This document shows positions 14,755-15,367 of a stretch of DNA of 15,367 nucleotides, one piece after another; position 1 is the first letter of the stretch, and each line of letters begins with the position of its first letter. A model generated the notes under the pieces. It was given only the letters and a program-made list of their open reading frames with translations, did no database searches and was not told the origin of the DNA. The DNA is from CAZKUN01 sp964555935 (GTDB lineage Bacteria > Armatimonadota > Zipacnadia > Zipacnadales > VGFC01). Made by a program: the position numbers and the translations under genes. The stretch lies in contig CAZKUN010000219.1 in the NCBI GenBank assembly GCA_964555935.1, positions 1 to 15,367 of the forward strand, given 5' to 3'.

Positions 14755-15367
14755 CTATCCGACGCCCGTAACGAGCCGGTGCGCATTACCGAAGAACACC
14801 TCACTCAGCTCATTCGCCGTCAGACCCGCCCTCTCCGCTCCATCTTTCAGTGCTTTGAGCGCTACGTAGATGAAGTACGTATACGCCGCCTCCACGCCGG
14901 GCGGCCGGCGGTCGGTGTTCCAGGGGAAATCGCCACTCGTGTAGTTCTTGTACGTCTCTCCGTCCCAGACACGGTAGCCCCTCATGCGGTTGAGCACCGG
15001 GAAATCCGTTCCCCACATGATGCGCTCGGGGCCGATGGTGTTGAAGGCCAGCTCGAAGCCATCCGGATTCAGGAAGGCGCAGCAGTCAAACAGCAACCCA
15101 TCGATACTCGCGAGATCGGCAAACGATGCCTCGGCAAAGGGATAGGAATAGGCGCGCCCCAGATGGGCCACCACGAACTTGGCTCGCGTGTACTTCGCGC
15201 ACCAGTCGCGCAGAACAGCCCGCGAGTGCTCGTCGCGGATGCGCTCGGGGCCAGGTACGTGGAGCACGGCGATCATGCCCAACTCATCCAGCGCCTCAAG
15301 CTGCTCGGGCGTGACCATCTCGTCCAGCCCGACCTCCGCCTCTTTCTTGCCGGGCACCATCGCCCAG
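14755..15367 (-). CDS. Amidohydrolase_2-family (TIM-barrel) hydrolase or decarboxylase, 5' end outside the window
   Basis: Only the C-terminal about 203 residues are present; the frame stays open to the right edge. An in-frame ATG at 15360 has no ribosome site and falls in mid-domain, so it is probably internal. Visible family marks: MIAVLHVPG and KFVVAHLGRAYSYP (metal/active-site His), IMWGTDFPVLNRM (metal Asp in GTDFP) and EVFFGNAHRLV, the typical family end. Members of this COG2159-like family hydrolyse lactones and C-N or C-O bonds, or decarboxylate aromatic acids; the substrate is unknown. The missing N-terminus would carry the HxH motif. It is the first visible gene of unit 3, 20 nt upstream of the glycyl radical enzyme. 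Confidence 0.82.
   Translation of the reverse strand, partial: WAMVPGKKEAEVGLDEMVTPEQLEALDELGMIAVLHVPGPERIRDEHSRAVLRDWCAKYTRAKFVVAHLGRAYSYPFAEASFADLASIDGLLFDCCAFLNPDGFELAFNTIGPERIMWGTDFPVLNRMRGYRVWDGETYKNYTSGDFPWNTDRRPPGVEAAYTYFIYVALKALKDGAERAGLTANELSEVFFGNAHRLVTGVG

Overview
The window is GC-rich DNA with dense, mostly secreted, glycan-directed coding. It carries no rRNA, tRNA or other lineage marker. The mix of exported hydrolase-like proteins, PHP-type metallohydrolases, a Gfo/Idh/MocA oxidoreductase and a glycyl radical enzyme is typical of environmental bacteria of the Planctomycetota / Lentisphaerota / Hydrogenedentota / Armatimonadota kind, but this placement is an inference. The oxygen-sensitive glycyl radical enzyme implies that the organism lives, at least part of the time, without oxygen. 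The 22-base run of N shows a scaffolded draft assembly.

The layout is three transcription units. Unit 1 (76-1773, minus) is a single gene for a membrane-anchored CehA/McbA-type metallohydrolase. Unit 2 (1903-6754, plus) diverges from it and encodes a secreted beta-propeller/PHP (DUF3604-like) protein, a secreted two-domain beta-sandwich protein and a cytosolic Gfo/Idh/MocA dehydrogenase, with 18-22 nt gaps. Unit 3 (15367 down to 6954, minus) converges on unit 2. It encodes an amidohydrolase cut by the window edge, a glycyl radical enzyme, two exported TIM-barrel hydrolase-like proteins and a GH50/agarase-like exported glycosidase. Its joints are tight: a 20-nt gap, a TGA-G-ATG junction, a 47-nt spacer with a hairpin, and a 4-base ATGA overlap.

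The most striking non-coding signal is one stem-loop family (GCAGGCA, four-base loop, TGCCTGC, with conserved CGTGGCGC on one flank). It follows the final stop codon of all three units within about 3-10 bases, always in the same orientation relative to the gene, and is absent from every internal operon junction. One copy has paired base changes that keep the stem. Extra, partly decayed copies fill the convergent region 6755-6953 around the assembly gap. This looks like a dispersed REP-like element with a role at RNA 3' ends, or one tolerated only there.

As a working model (inference), the exported GH50-like, GHL10-like and TIM-barrel proteins and the propeller/PHP protein act on an extracellular glycan or glycoconjugate. 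The Gfo/Idh/MocA, amidohydrolase and glycyl radical enzymes would process the imported fragments. No transporter, regulator or radical-SAM activase lies in the window, so the locus probably extends beyond the right edge or relies on genes elsewhere.
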